Source: Pirellulaceae bacterium (GTDB lineage: Bacteria > Planctomycetota > Planctomycetia > Pirellulales > Pirellulaceae). Taken from it: DNA of 64,000 nt. The stretch lies in contig JAHBXS010000005.1 of assembly GCA_019636375.1 (NCBI GenBank), forward strand, positions 186,001 to 250,000, in the 5' to 3' direction. Below the pieces are notes generated by a model. That model saw only the letters and a program-made list of their open reading frames with translations, was not told the origin of the DNA and did no database searches. The translations under genes were made by a program, and so were the position numbers. Below are positions 1 through 8,764 of the stretch, in pieces. Every line of letters begins with the position of its first letter. Within the stretch, counting starts at the first letter, position 1.

Positions 1-186
1 CACCTGTGTAAAAGATATACGCGAGATGGAAAAAAAAGTTTTAAAAAAACTCAAGTCAACGTAAAAAATATCCGACAGCCGATTGCTAGCAGTTCAGGCT
101 CGCCGCGTTAGCAAAGACAGACAAACAATGATGAAAGGGGTCTGGCGAGCAATTAACGTGCACGCAGGAGCCCCTGATTTCTACTC

Positions 187-209
187 GAAAAAAGGCCGTC
201 TAGCGGCCT
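187..209 (-). terminator. Rho-independent terminator overlapping a stop codon
   Basis: On the minus strand the stem AGGCCG/CGGCCT with a 5-base loop is followed at once by a run of T. The TAG stop of the UVR-motif gene (200-202) lies in the loop, so the gene ends inside its own terminator. Confidence 0.8.
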
Positions 210-946
210 GCTTGGCGGGAACTGATCTGATCGCGTAGTTTCGCGGCGAGTTCGAAGTTCTCGGCGGCAATGGCGTCGGAGAGTTGCTCGGAAAGAGTTT
301 TGTCGATTTTATATCGAGAACGAAGGCTGTTTTGAAAGTCCAGCAACTGAACCACCAACTCATCCTCCTCGAATTTGTCTTCGGCATCGTACTGAACGAA
401 AAGTTCTCGAATGAGGTCGAGCCCTTTCGCTACTTCTTCAACCGCCAACTCTCCAGCATTCTCATCATCGGTTTCTAAAATCGCAAGCGATCTCGCCTGC
501 GTGCGATGGTAGAGAACAAACGGCCGATATTGCTCGTGGGAGATCGTCCACTCTTCATCGGACGAAAATTCCTTGCAAAAATCCATCAACCCCAGCGTAT
601 GATCCGCATCGCGAACCGCCCGGTCGAATTCTCGCATGTGCAGCCAACAGACGCGGCGATGATAGAACTGAACAAATTCGCGATCTACCTCAGCACACTG
701 CTCCTCGTTTAGTTGGAAACCGCTTCGTTTTTGCTCCTGCTGTTTTTTCAAAAAATCGAAGTAAGTGGTCTCTCCGTGGGGGCGTTTTCCATCGGGCCTT
801 CCCAAGATTTCCATTTGCAACAGCCCCATATCAAGCCGCAGTTGGATCACGGAGCGTTCCCCAACTCGAACGCTGCGAACATTGATACTGGTTGGGTCAA
901 AAGGCCAGTTTTTCAGAATATGATCGATGTCTTGACGGTTATCCAT
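200..946 (-). CDS. UVR-motif (UvrB/UvrC C-terminal type) protein
   Basis: A 248-residue protein of unknown role. The only recognisable part is the C-terminal segment at about 218-241, a charged helical hairpin with the pattern of the UVR motif (AIAAENFELAAKLRDQI). In UvrB/UvrC and in McsA-type proteins this motif mediates protein-protein contacts. The rest is acidic and helical, with no signal peptide or membrane segment, so a cytoplasmic protein is inferred. It is not UvrB or UvrC, since there is no helicase or nuclease domain. The ATG at 946 has a modest AGAGA upstream. It reads in the same direction as arfB, 89 bp downstream of it, and may be co-transcribed. A role in repair or in a protein-arginine kinase-like system would be speculation. 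Confidence 0.8.
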   Translation of the reverse strand: MDNRQDIDHILKNWPFDPTSINVRSVRVGERSVIQLRLDMGLLQMEILGRPDGKRPHGETTYFDFLKKQQEQKRSGFQLNEEQCAEVDREFVQFYHRRVCWLHMREFDRAVRDADHTLGLMDFCKEFSSDEEWTISHEQYRPFVLYHRTQARSLAILETDDENAGELAVEEVAKGLDLIRELFVQYDAEDKFEEDELVVQLLDFQNSLRSRYKIDKTLSEQLSDAIAAENFELAAKLRDQISSRQAGR

Positions 947-1035
947 GTCTCTGCGGGATTAGGATTTAAATGCGGCATGAACTCACTGCGTACCATGTTA
1001 CATCAAGAACGCGTTTAGGGAAAATGGGCTGAACC

Positions 1036-1458
1036 TCATTCGCCGCTACCGGGTTGGCGGCGAAGTGTTTTTTTGTCGCTTGTTTTACGTTTGCTATCTA
1101 GGCGACGACGTTTCGAGGCGTTGGAAGGTTTGGTTGGTTTTCGCCGTTTAGGTACTACAAGGGCTTTCAAAATCAGGTCGCGCAGTTTCTCCAAACAGTC
1201 GTCCGTATTGCTGGGCTGGTCCCGATGTCGATGGCTGCTGATGAAAAAACTCCCCTCGCGACTAATTCGAGTTTGGTTCTGTTGTTGAAATCGCTGCATC
1301 ACTTCGGGGGGCAGGGCGGCAGTGGCGGTTAAATCCCAATTCAAAGTTGCCTTGGTGTTGACCTTGTTGACGTTTTGTCCACCTGGCCCTGGAGACCTAG
1401 AATAGGTGAACTTTAACTCGCTCGCTGGGATCGAGATTTTAGAGTTTATCCTCAGCAC
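1036..1458 (-). CDS. arfB: Alternative ribosome-rescue factor / peptidyl-tRNA hydrolase ArfB
   Basis: The 140-residue protein has the release-factor GGQ signature at residues 26-28 inside the context SPGPGGQNVNKV, and a Lys/Arg-rich tail from about residue 105. Both are diagnostic of ArfB (YaeJ): the GGQ loop hydrolyses peptidyl-tRNA on stalled ribosomes and the basic tail enters the empty mRNA channel. Length equals the family norm (about 140), and there is no stop-codon recognition domain, which excludes RF1/RF2. The start is GTG at 1458, chosen because the resulting MLRI N-terminus matches the family and no better start lies nearby. It is transcribed toward the UVR-motif gene. Confidence 0.93.
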   Translation of the reverse strand: MLRINSKISIPASELKFTYSRSPGPGGQNVNKVNTKATLNWDLTATAALPPEVMQRFQQQNQTRISREGSFFISSHRHRDQPSNTDDCLEKLRDLILKALVVPKRRKPTKPSNASKRRRLDSKRKTSDKKTLRRQPGSGE

Positions 1459-1516
1459 GGCAGGGTCTCAAAATTGTCTTGATTATTCTAAAGAGATCAG
1501 CTCTGAGCGAGGATCA

Positions 1517-2398
1517 TTACAAAGCGTGTGGCGGTTGACTGGGCTGACCTGTGGGTTTCTGACTGTTGCGTTTGCCGCGTCCCACTGAACGGCAAATCTC
1601 GCGGCAATCCACCAAAAATTCCCAGGTCGAATCAAGGACGCACTCATATCCCAGCCCTTCAACCTCGACGCCAATCACTTCCGCTTCGATTGGCCCATGA
1701 TAGCCGGACATTGCCATCAACTTGATCCACGACCGCAACGGAACTTCGCCACTACCCGGCAAACAACGACCGTTCGTTATCCTCGAATTGCGGCGACGAT
1801 CAGCGATTTGGATCAATTTCACCCGCTCACTCAAACGATGACGGTGCCGGGCAAGTTGAGGTTCGAGTCCCAGATGGTACAAATCCATCACAATGCCAAC
1901 TTGGTCCGACGAATAATTTTCAACGATGTCCAATGTTTCCATGACTCCCGAAAGCATTGTCCACGAGTGCCCTTCGTTCGCGGTCATTGGCTCAATCGCA
2001 AGAGTCACATCGTAGGCTTCAGCACAGGGCACCAAAATTTCTAAAGCGTTCAGCAGCAAACGCCGAGCGTGACGGGGGGTGTGCAAGCCTTGCGAGCCCG
2101 GATGCAAGATCAGACAGCTTGCACCCAATTGAGCGGCCGCTTCAATCCCTTCGAACGCATCTTCCATTGCATCTTTAAAGGAAACGCCCTCTGATCCGGT
2201 GAAGCCACCAACCCAACCTAAACTGCTGACCGACATCTTCATTTCGTACAAGAAGTCTGCCGCTTCTTGGACTCCAATGTCTTCAACCTTTGATCGCCAC
2301 AATCCTATTCCGTTAAAACCCTTACGAGCATATCGGATAACATCCTGAAAAAAGTTCCATTTCAACGAAGAGACTTGGTTTATCGACAGGCAATTCAC
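1517..2398 (-). CDS. Sugar phosphate isomerase/epimerase family (AP-endonuclease-2 type TIM barrel)
   Basis: The 293-residue sequence reads as an eight-stranded barrel of the xylose isomerase-like superfamily. Candidate metal ligands are E136 (AIEPM), D172 with H175 (MDLYHLG) and E240 (IEAEV), the usual Glu/Asp/His/Glu pattern. No signal peptide is seen, so it is cytoplasmic. Substrate cannot be assigned; planctomycetes carry many such paralogues for sugars and inositols. The last ~25 residues are basic and polar and look like a disordered tail. The start is GTG at 2398 with GAGGA about 10 bases upstream. The gene lies 58 bp upstream of arfB on the same strand, but no functional link is evident. 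Confidence 0.85.
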   Translation of the reverse strand: MNCLSINQVSSLKWNFFQDVIRYARKGFNGIGLWRSKVEDIGVQEAADFLYEMKMSVSSLGWVGGFTGSEGVSFKDAMEDAFEGIEAAAQLGASCLILHPGSQGLHTPRHARRLLLNALEILVPCAEAYDVTLAIEPMTANEGHSWTMLSGVMETLDIVENYSSDQVGIVMDLYHLGLEPQLARHRHRLSERVKLIQIADRRRNSRITNGRCLPGSGEVPLRSWIKLMAMSGYHGPIEAEVIGVEVEGLGYECVLDSTWEFLVDCREICRSVGRGKRNSQKPTGQPSQPPHAL

Positions 2399-3192
2399 CC
2401 TGGCGTCCTCGAATAATATTTTGAAGAAGAATCAATGTTCGCTGCAGCGACACCTCAAGTGCCCAGTAGCTTCCAACAGTATGCCCTTTGATTGTCAAAC
2501 TGTAAACCGAGACTCTGAGCCGCGCAAGCACTCGCGGAAATCGGACCAGTTGTAGAACTTCTTCTCCTCGCAAATCAGCAATCCTCGTTTTCATTTGGCT
2601 CCTACCCAATGAGACTTTTTCAGACTGGACGAACAAGAAATTTACGGCCGTCATGCATTGCCGAATCGCGCCACACGGTTGGGGCGGAACAAGTCTCTAA
2701 CGAAACGCTTTGATACATTGCCTTTAGACTTACCCCAAAAAATGCTAGCGGCGAAAGCACTCGGGTGTTGAAAGAAAAACCTCCAAAAGGAGGCTAAAAA
2801 TCGCCGCAAGTCTACTAACAATTCCAGTTTGACTGATAAACCAAGTGTCCAGTTCGGGCCTGCACCAACTGGCTGGTTAATTTGGAGAAAGTAGAGCAAC
2901 TGCGTTTTGTCGAAATCACTGTTTCAGCTAGCGAACACGAGAACTTAGCCCTCAATCTGCCGTTTTTTCTCGGTTTTCACTTGTTTGATTGAGCCAACCG
3001 TAAAGGATTTGAATAGCCGACGACCTTGCGAGAAAACATGTAGAATTGGCCTTCGACAGGCAATCGACGTGAGCATCCGGGTTTCGGTAATGAATCAGAT
3101 CGCGTGAATCTGTCGCTTGATGGAAAACCAGTTTCGTTTTTGAAGCGTAATTGCTGCTCTAACGCACAGGTTTAAGCAAGAAAGGAATGGTC
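2399..3192. other. Long intergenic region (about 790 bp) without a supported gene
   Basis: Between the divergent epimerase and BON genes no frame shows a plausible start, ribosome site and protein-like composition. The only structured element seen is the hairpin at 2770-2793. Promoters for both flanking genes should lie here, but no convincing -35/-10 pair was identified. Confidence 0.6.
2770..2793 (-). terminator. Possible Rho-independent terminator or small hairpin
   Basis: On the minus strand CCTCC-TTTT-GGAGG is followed by TTTTTCTTTC. The shape fits a short terminator, but no gene that it would end was recognised on its 5' side. Confidence 0.35.
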
Positions 3193-3510
3193 ATGGCGCA
3201 GTCATTGTTGGAGCGAGTGAGAGTAGAGTATGACGACGAGGACCTCCGGTTTCGGGTCTTCAATTTTCTACATTCGCGTCATTTCCCCAAATTGCGGGTA
3301 TTGCAGGTCAAAGCCCAAAATGGGGTTGTTACCTTGTCGGGGAAGGTCACATCCTATTATGAAAAACAAGTGGCCCTGAACAGTTGTCGCCGAGTTGCCG
3401 GGGTCTTGTCGCTTGTCGATTGCGTCGATGTGCTCGAAGAAGAAAATGACTTGCCAAATCGCGACGAATGGGACTCTTACCCACTCTTCGAAGAACAATT
3501 CCGATCCTGA
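3193..3510 (+). CDS. BON-domain protein
   Basis: A protein of about 105 residues. The central part (hypervariable start, then VLQVKAQNGVVTLSGKV, then ALNSCRRVAGVLSLVDCV) follows the BON domain: a beta strand, the conserved NGVVTLSG turn, and the V-x-G-V-x-x-V-x-D strand. BON domains bind phospholipid or other surfaces in OsmY, secretins and channels. No signal peptide is seen, so this one may act in the cytoplasm or at the inner membrane. Two in-frame ATGs exist at 3187 and 3193. The AAAGGA directly abuts the first, so the second, with 6-base spacing, is preferred. It stands alone upstream of the SDR gene. Confidence 0.85.
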   Translation: MAQSLLERVRVEYDDEDLRFRVFNFLHSRHFPKLRVLQVKAQNGVVTLSGKVTSYYEKQVALNSCRRVAGVLSLVDCVDVLEEENDLPNRDEWDSYPLFEEQFRS

Positions 3511-3771
3511 ATTCTACGCAGAAAGTGAATCGTGTAAGTCGCAACGTTCGCCGATACGAAAAGTGCAGTCACGTTTTCAGCGTCTCATCGCGTCTCACGC
3601 AACAAAATTGGCCCAATCTCACGATCAAGCAACGCCGTCCTTGCGACCACTTAAAAGTCGCCGGCTTTTCGGAAATTGCTGGTAGGCAATCTCTATCTCC
3701 TACAGCCAAGTTAATAAGTCGAGGCAAAAACGGTCAAACCGCTTGAAAACGATTCGAGTGGAGAGAAGCTA

Positions 3772-4521
3772 GTGAATGTCGCGGAAAAATTGGGGGTTGT
3801 CGCCGTTTTAGGGGCCACCGGGACGATTGGTACGCAAATAGTCAGAGATGCTTCGGCCAGCGGGCGAGTTGTCCTGATGCTCGGAAGAAATGGCGATAAA
3901 CTAGCGGCACTCGCGAGCGAATTTCATCAGCCCTTTGCAATTGCCGATGGTCATGATTCTTCCGTTTTGGAGTCTGCAATCAGTTCGAGTCTACCTGAGA
4001 ACGCAAAGCTGGATGCGATCGTCAATTGTATCGGCTCACTGAACTTGAAGGCGGCTCACGCCACACCCGATGCCGAGTTTCGCGAAGTTTTAGAGACCAA
4101 TCTGTTTACCTCGTTCGCATGCGTCAAAGCCGCTGGAAAATTAATGCGAACGAATGGCGGTTCGGTGGTCCTATTTGCCTCCGCAGCAGCATCAATTGGG
4201 ATTTGTAATCATGAGGCCATTGCAGCTGCAAAAGCCGGTGTGATTGGACTTGCGAGGTCCGCAGCAGCGACATACGCCCCCTACAATCTTCGCTTCAATG
4301 TGATTGCGCCGGGACTAGTCAAAACAGAAATGACCCGCCGCATTTGGGCAAACGATTTAAATGCGGCAGGTTCAATGCAGATGCATGCACTCGGACGATT
4401 CGGCGAACCGAAGCAAATTAGCTCGATGGCAATGTGGCTTCTCGATTCGGACAATGACTGGATTACAGGGCAAGTGATTGGAGTCGACGGCGGCCTGGGA
4501 AGTGTTTTGCCCAAACGATAA
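3772..4521 (+). CDS. SDR-family oxidoreductase-like protein without the catalytic Tyr
   Basis: The 249-residue protein has a Rossmann fold: GATGTIG (14-20), NCIG (85-88, for NNAG), N110, S137 and K154, and a C-terminal GQVIGVDGG typical of FabG-like SDRs. At the place of the active-site Tyr of YxxxK the sequence reads I150-A-A-A-K154, so the usual acid/base residue is missing. The nucleotide site is kept. It may bind NAD(P)(H) as a sensor or partner, or use another residue. The GTG start at 3772 has GGAG 8 bases upstream. It lies 77 bp before the photolyase-related gene on the same strand, which suggests a functional pair. Fold is certain, activity is not. Confidence 0.88.
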   Translation: MNVAEKLGVVAVLGATGTIGTQIVRDASASGRVVLMLGRNGDKLAALASEFHQPFAIADGHDSSVLESAISSSLPENAKLDAIVNCIGSLNLKAAHATPDAEFREVLETNLFTSFACVKAAGKLMRTNGGSVVLFASAAASIGICNHEAIAAAKAGVIGLARSAAATYAPYNLRFNVIAPGLVKTEMTRRIWANDLNAAGSMQMHALGRFGEPKQISSMAMWLLDSDNDWITGQVIGVDGGLGSVLPKR

Positions 4522-4598
4522 CCTGTTGGGCAGAGGGGGAAGCATTGGTCATTGTGAAGTCCCTCTAAACTTAATTCCTCAAATTCTGCACCTCTGAA

Positions 4599-6068
4599 AT
4601 GCTTGTCGCTCTTGTTTATCCCCATCAACTTTTCGAGTCGAACCCGGCACTTGAGGGGGCGGAAGCTGTTGTGCTTGTGGAAGAACCGCTTTTTTTCACT
4701 CAATTCCGTTTTCATTCTTGGAAATTGGCACTGCATCGTGCATCGATGGAGACCTACGAGCGCGAACTCGTTGGTAAGGGTAAGAAAGTGCATTACCTGA
4801 AGGCTGATCAACTTGAGTCCACCCAAAACATCGCCGAGTATTTAAAGGAACTCGGCGTTTCATCAGTTCAGGTCGTTGCTCTCAATGACGACTGGCTTCA
4901 GTGGAAATTGGAGGCTGCTCTAGGTCAGGCGGGAATTGAGATGACAGTCCTTGATGACCCCCATTTTTTGACCCCTCTTTCTGAGTTTGTTGAAATTGAA
5001 CGCCGCAAAAAAGGCAGATGGTTTTTCACTGAATTCTATGTTTCGCAACGAAAACGGTTAGGACTGTTGCTCGACGATCAGGGCAAACCTGTTGGGGGCA
5101 AATGGACCTTCGATACCGACAATCGGAAAAAACTTCCCAAAGGACTTGTTGCGCCACGTCCCCGTTGGCAAGTCGTTTCTGAAATTACTTCCGCGACCAT
5201 TTCCAAAGTTCGTGATGAATTTCCCCAGGCTTATGGTGCAGTCGATCAATTTTGTTACCCAACATCTCGAACTGATGCGAGACGATGCTTGGACGACTTT
5301 CTGGACCATCGACTTAAGGATTTCGGCATTTACGAGGATGCCATCGATACTGAGCAGATATTTTTGTTTCACTCGGTTTTGACTCCTGCGTTGAATATTG
5401 GTCTGTTGTCTCCCGCTGAAGTGGTCGCGGCCGCCTTGGAACGGCAAGACGAAGTTCCGCTCAACTCACTTGAGGGATTCGTTCGGCAAATCATTGGCTG
5501 GCGAGAATATATTCGCGGGGTATACTTCTGCTTTGGTCGCCGACAGAGAACACGGAATTTTTGGAACCATCATCTGCCCATGCCGAAGGCATTCTATGAC
5601 GGCACTACGGGAATTGAGCCTGTCGACACCGTAATTCGTCGTGTCCTGAAATATTCTTATTGCCACCATATCGAAAGGTTAATGATCCTTGGTAACTTTA
5701 TGCTCCTTTGCGAGATCGACCCCGATGAAGTCTATCGCTGGTTCATGGAACTCTTTATCGATGCCTATGACTGGGTTATGGTTCCCAACGTCTATGGAAT
5801 GAGCCAATACGCGGACGGAGGACTAATCACGACCAAACCCTATCTCAGCGGTTCCGCTTATGTCCGCCGCATGAGCAATTTCAAGCCAGGGCCCTGGTGT
5901 GAAGTGTGGGACGCCCTATATTGGCGATTTGTTGACGTGCATCGAGACTTTTTCGCCAACAATCCGCGATTGAGTATTATGGCCAAGCAATGTGATCGAC
6001 TTGGGGATCGCCTCAAGGAACACCACCGTCGCGCTGAAGAATTTCTTGAACAAATCCATCGTGGCTAG
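4599..6068 (+). CDS. Cryptochrome/photolyase-related protein (DPRP family), probably lacking an Fe-S cluster
   Basis: The 489-residue protein matches the deoxyribodipyrimidine-photolyase-related family, which includes bacterial (6-4) photolyases and CryB-type proteins. The N-terminal Rossmann part carries the family opening (LVYPHQLF), and the FAD-binding half has HHIERLM (356-362), NVYGMSQYADGG and TKPYLSGS. In Fe-S members four Cys bind a [4Fe-4S] cluster. Here the position before HHI is P341, and the C-terminal C-x-x-C insertion is shortened to a FKPGPWCEVWDALYW stretch with only C434. At least three ligands are therefore absent by comparison with the family as I recall it. It may still repair UV lesions or act as a photoreceptor. 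It is paired with the upstream SDR. Confidence 0.88.
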   Translation: MLVALVYPHQLFESNPALEGAEAVVLVEEPLFFTQFRFHSWKLALHRASMETYERELVGKGKKVHYLKADQLESTQNIAEYLKELGVSSVQVVALNDDWLQWKLEAALGQAGIEMTVLDDPHFLTPLSEFVEIERRKKGRWFFTEFYVSQRKRLGLLLDDQGKPVGGKWTFDTDNRKKLPKGLVAPRPRWQVVSEITSATISKVRDEFPQAYGAVDQFCYPTSRTDARRCLDDFLDHRLKDFGIYEDAIDTEQIFLFHSVLTPALNIGLLSPAEVVAAALERQDEVPLNSLEGFVRQIIGWREYIRGVYFCFGRRQRTRNFWNHHLPMPKAFYDGTTGIEPVDTVIRRVLKYSYCHHIERLMILGNFMLLCEIDPDEVYRWFMELFIDAYDWVMVPNVYGMSQYADGGLITTKPYLSGSAYVRRMSNFKPGPWCEVWDALYWRFVDVHRDFFANNPRLSIMAKQCDRLGDRLKEHHRRAEEFLEQIHRG

Positions 6069-6093
6069 CTTCAGTGACCAGATCTCGTGCTCT

Positions 6094-7518
6094 TTAGTCT
6101 GCCGCTTCGATGACCTCGAATTGGGATGGCGAATCCACGACGATTTGTTTGGCACCGTTGTAAATCGAAATCGTGCCAGAAACGCGAATCGTTTTTTCAA
6201 CGAACCAATCGACGCTCCATTCTTTGGGGAACTCTGAACGGCCCCCTCGATTGACGACGACGGTGAAATTTCGTTGGCTGCGATAGTCAACCTCCGAGTT
6301 CAGCAACCAGCGATCGCCACTCACCGCGCGGGCACCACGAACGGCGAATTGAACTTGGACTTCTTTACCTTCATCCAACTGAATAACTTCGGCGACACTT
6401 AATACTCCCCGAGGACGGGGGAGTGGAGGAGGACCGGCTGCCAAAATATTCAAAGGGACCCGCGACTGGACGGCGAGTTCTCCATCTTCGTGACGTAATT
6501 GGAGTTTTATCTCCGGCGTTTCTTGTTCCCAGTCAATTTCAATCGTTCCAAAATGGTTTCCATATGGCAGGGCTGCAACACGGTATCGGTTCGGTTCGGT
6601 TTCTCGCCAAGTCTTGGTCGCTTGATTGAATCCGCTGGCGGTGATGTCGTAAAGTGGATAGCCAATGGCATCACCGTCCAAGGAGATGTCTCCCAAATGT
6701 CGATCGCCACTGATGACGACAACACCGCTCGCCGCCGTTTCGCGAATCACAGCATAGAGTCTTTCTCGCTCAAGCGGAAAATTGGCCCATTTCTCATAGG
6801 GGTGCTGATCGCTGACGACTTGAATACTCGATCCAACGATCCGAAATTCAGCCGGTTTCCGAAGTTGTTCCTCTAACCATTTCCATTGTGCGTCGCCGAG
6901 CACTTTCGCTGCGGGGTCAGTGCTGGGGATGTAGGGCAAGGCCCTGAAACCTGGCAGGGGTTGATCACCCTTTTCCAATGCTGATCTAAAGTAGCGAGTG
7001 TCGAGCATGATCACTTGGACCCGTTTTCCCTCTGGCCCAAAGATTCGCGCATCGTAAACACCTTGTTGTCGGCGTCGTGGAGAGTCGAGTGGAGTTCCCA
7101 AAAAATCGTGAAATAGTTTGGCCGAGACATCCTTATGCTCCCACTCAACTCCAGCATCATTATTTCCAAAATCGTGATCGTCCCACACGGCCATGATCGG
7201 AGTTTGAGCACGGAGTCGAGCGAATCCCTTGTCGTTGGCCAGGGTTTGGTAGGCTTTCTCGATTCGCTCGGGTGTCGCGGGCTTCAGGCGACCATTTTCA
7301 AGGTCGGCGTAAACGGTATCGCCCAGCAAGAGCAATAGGTCTGGCCGGTGATCGGCAATCGTCTCCCATATCGGACAGGGATTGAATTGATCGGCGCACG
7401 ATCCAAATGCGATTTTTGTGAGAATTTGATCAGTATCTTGAGCCATGCCAGGAACCGAAGATATGGCAATGGCTAGGCAAATAAATTGCCAGAATTTCAA
7501 TTTTAATGGGCTTTTCAT
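6094..7518 (-). CDS. PhoD-like alkaline phosphatase / phosphodiesterase, secreted
   Basis: The 474-residue protein has an N-terminal signal peptide (hydrophobic core about 9-22, cleavage near MAQ). The metallophosphatase core shows FGSC (38-41), GDTVYAD (66-72), WDDHDFG (112-118) and GDRH (271-274), the metal and phosphate ligands of PhoD enzymes, which hydrolyse phosphodiesters and phosphomonoesters outside the membrane. After about residue 360 comes an extra beta-rich domain of roughly 110 residues (SEVDYRSQRNFTVVV), resembling an OB-like fold seen in planctomycete proteins. Its role is unknown. The gene converges on the photolyase gene (25 bp apart). Phosphate control is possible, but no Pho box was recognised. 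Confidence 0.9.
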   Translation of the reverse strand: MKSPLKLKFWQFICLAIAISSVPGMAQDTDQILTKIAFGSCADQFNPCPIWETIADHRPDLLLLLGDTVYADLENGRLKPATPERIEKAYQTLANDKGFARLRAQTPIMAVWDDHDFGNNDAGVEWEHKDVSAKLFHDFLGTPLDSPRRRQQGVYDARIFGPEGKRVQVIMLDTRYFRSALEKGDQPLPGFRALPYIPSTDPAAKVLGDAQWKWLEEQLRKPAEFRIVGSSIQVVSDQHPYEKWANFPLERERLYAVIRETAASGVVVISGDRHLGDISLDGDAIGYPLYDITASGFNQATKTWRETEPNRYRVAALPYGNHFGTIEIDWEQETPEIKLQLRHEDGELAVQSRVPLNILAAGPPPLPRPRGVLSVAEVIQLDEGKEVQVQFAVRGARAVSGDRWLLNSEVDYRSQRNFTVVVNRGGRSEFPKEWSVDWFVEKTIRVSGTISIYNGAKQIVVDSPSQFEVIEAAD

Positions 7519-7732
7519 TGCGTGCTTTAACTGAAGCTCTTGACCAATTTTTTCTTAGACCGACAAGTTGACGTTTCCCATCCCCAAAACGCTATTGGTG
7601 TCACCGTCGATTGTAAACCAATATCTCGTTCGTTTCGACCGCCTGCTAATTTCACTAACGGGACGTTTAGCAACCATGAAGAATTCGCTAAGATGCTCGT
7701 TTTGATTTTTTGACTCCTTTTGAAAAACATTC

Positions 7733-8596
7733 ATGCTCAAACGCTGTGCCTTTTTGACCATGCAGGACATGACGGGCTTTTTTGCCTACGACCAATTGGC
7801 CATCGAGCCGCTCAATCAGCTCGGTTGGTCAGTCGAGGAAATTCCTTGGGATCAAGCGGACGTTGTGTGGGGGCAGTATCAGGCAGTGGTCATTCGTTCG
7901 ACTTGGGACTACCAGAATCGTCCTTCGGAGTTTTTGAGGGTTTTAGAGGCAATCGAAGCCAGTGGCGCGAAATTGTTCAATCCCGCGCATATCTGTCAAT
8001 GGAACATGCACAAGGGCTATTTGCGAGAACTCAGCTCAAAGGGCTGTCCGACCTTGCCAACGATTTGGGTTGAAAGAATGGTCGAAGGAGATGTTGCGCG
8101 TTGGTGCCGGGAATTGAATTCGCCTCGATTGGTGATCAAGCCGACTGTTGGCGCAAATGCAGATCATGCATTTGTTTTGTCGGAAGGAGACCCTGATTCG
8201 GCATCCATCGCATTTAAAGTTTATCGTGGGCGTGAGGGTTTGGTGCAGCCTTATGTGGATTCCATAGAAAGCGAAGGGGAGTACTCGTTGTTTTACTTTG
8301 GAGACAAATACAGCCACGCAATAAACAAGCGACCTCGAAGCGGCGATTTTCGAGTTCAAGAGGAACACGGAGGAATCATTAGCAGCATCCATGCGACCGA
8401 TGAATTGCTCCAAGCTGGTCAATTCGTGCTTGAGCGAATCGACGAGCATTTGCTGTATGCCAGAATCGACTTCGTCAATTGGCAGGGAGCATTGAGGTTG
8501 ATGGAAGTTGAACTCATCGAACCGTCTTTGTACTTTTCCTATTCTTCGACTGCTCCCCAACTATTTGCCAATGAACTCGAAGAAAAGATGGGGTAA
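7733..8596 (+). CDS. ATP-grasp domain protein (RimK / glutathione-synthetase-like)
   Basis: This 287-residue cytoplasmic protein has an N-terminal pre-ATP-grasp part (VVIRSTWDYQNR, a signature of a bacterial ATP-grasp subfamily annotated as glutathione synthase-like) and ATP-grasp elements: VIKPTVGANA near 141-150, EGEYSLFYF, the NKRPRSGDFR loop, YARIDFV, and a C-terminal MEVELIEPSLYF that supplies Mg2+ ligands (E, E, N/S-type). Such enzymes join a carboxylate, via acyl phosphate, to an amine or thiol. Substrate is unknown; related proteins include DcsG of cycloserine synthesis. The gene stands alone, and the ATG at 7733 gives the expected N-terminus. Confidence 0.88.
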   Translation: MLKRCAFLTMQDMTGFFAYDQLAIEPLNQLGWSVEEIPWDQADVVWGQYQAVVIRSTWDYQNRPSEFLRVLEAIEASGAKLFNPAHICQWNMHKGYLRELSSKGCPTLPTIWVERMVEGDVARWCRELNSPRLVIKPTVGANADHAFVLSEGDPDSASIAFKVYRGREGLVQPYVDSIESEGEYSLFYFGDKYSHAINKRPRSGDFRVQEEHGGIISSIHATDELLQAGQFVLERIDEHLLYARIDFVNWQGALRLMEVELIEPSLYFSYSSTAPQLFANELEEKMG

Positions 8597-8764
8597 ATTT
8601 GAGAGAAATTTGACGTGTTAGCACTCGGACATGTAATCCGCAAAAATGGGGCGATTCCAACAAAAACCCAATACAAGGTCATATTTGAGTCGGCTTTTTT
8701 GGATTGCTTAACAGGCATCGGGGGGTAGAATGTTAGCAACTGAATTCTTTTAGTCGAGATCACA

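Noticed and set aside
2322-2654. Minus-strand frame of 110 codons over the start of the TIM-barrel gene
   Set aside because: It overlaps the N-terminal part of the epimerase in another frame, and no domain or credible start was found.
2651-2899. Minus-strand frame of 82 codons in the 2.4-3.2 kb gap
   Set aside because: Composition is low in acidic residues and rich in Phe/Arg, with no ribosome site, and the terminator-like hairpin at 2770-2793 falls inside it.
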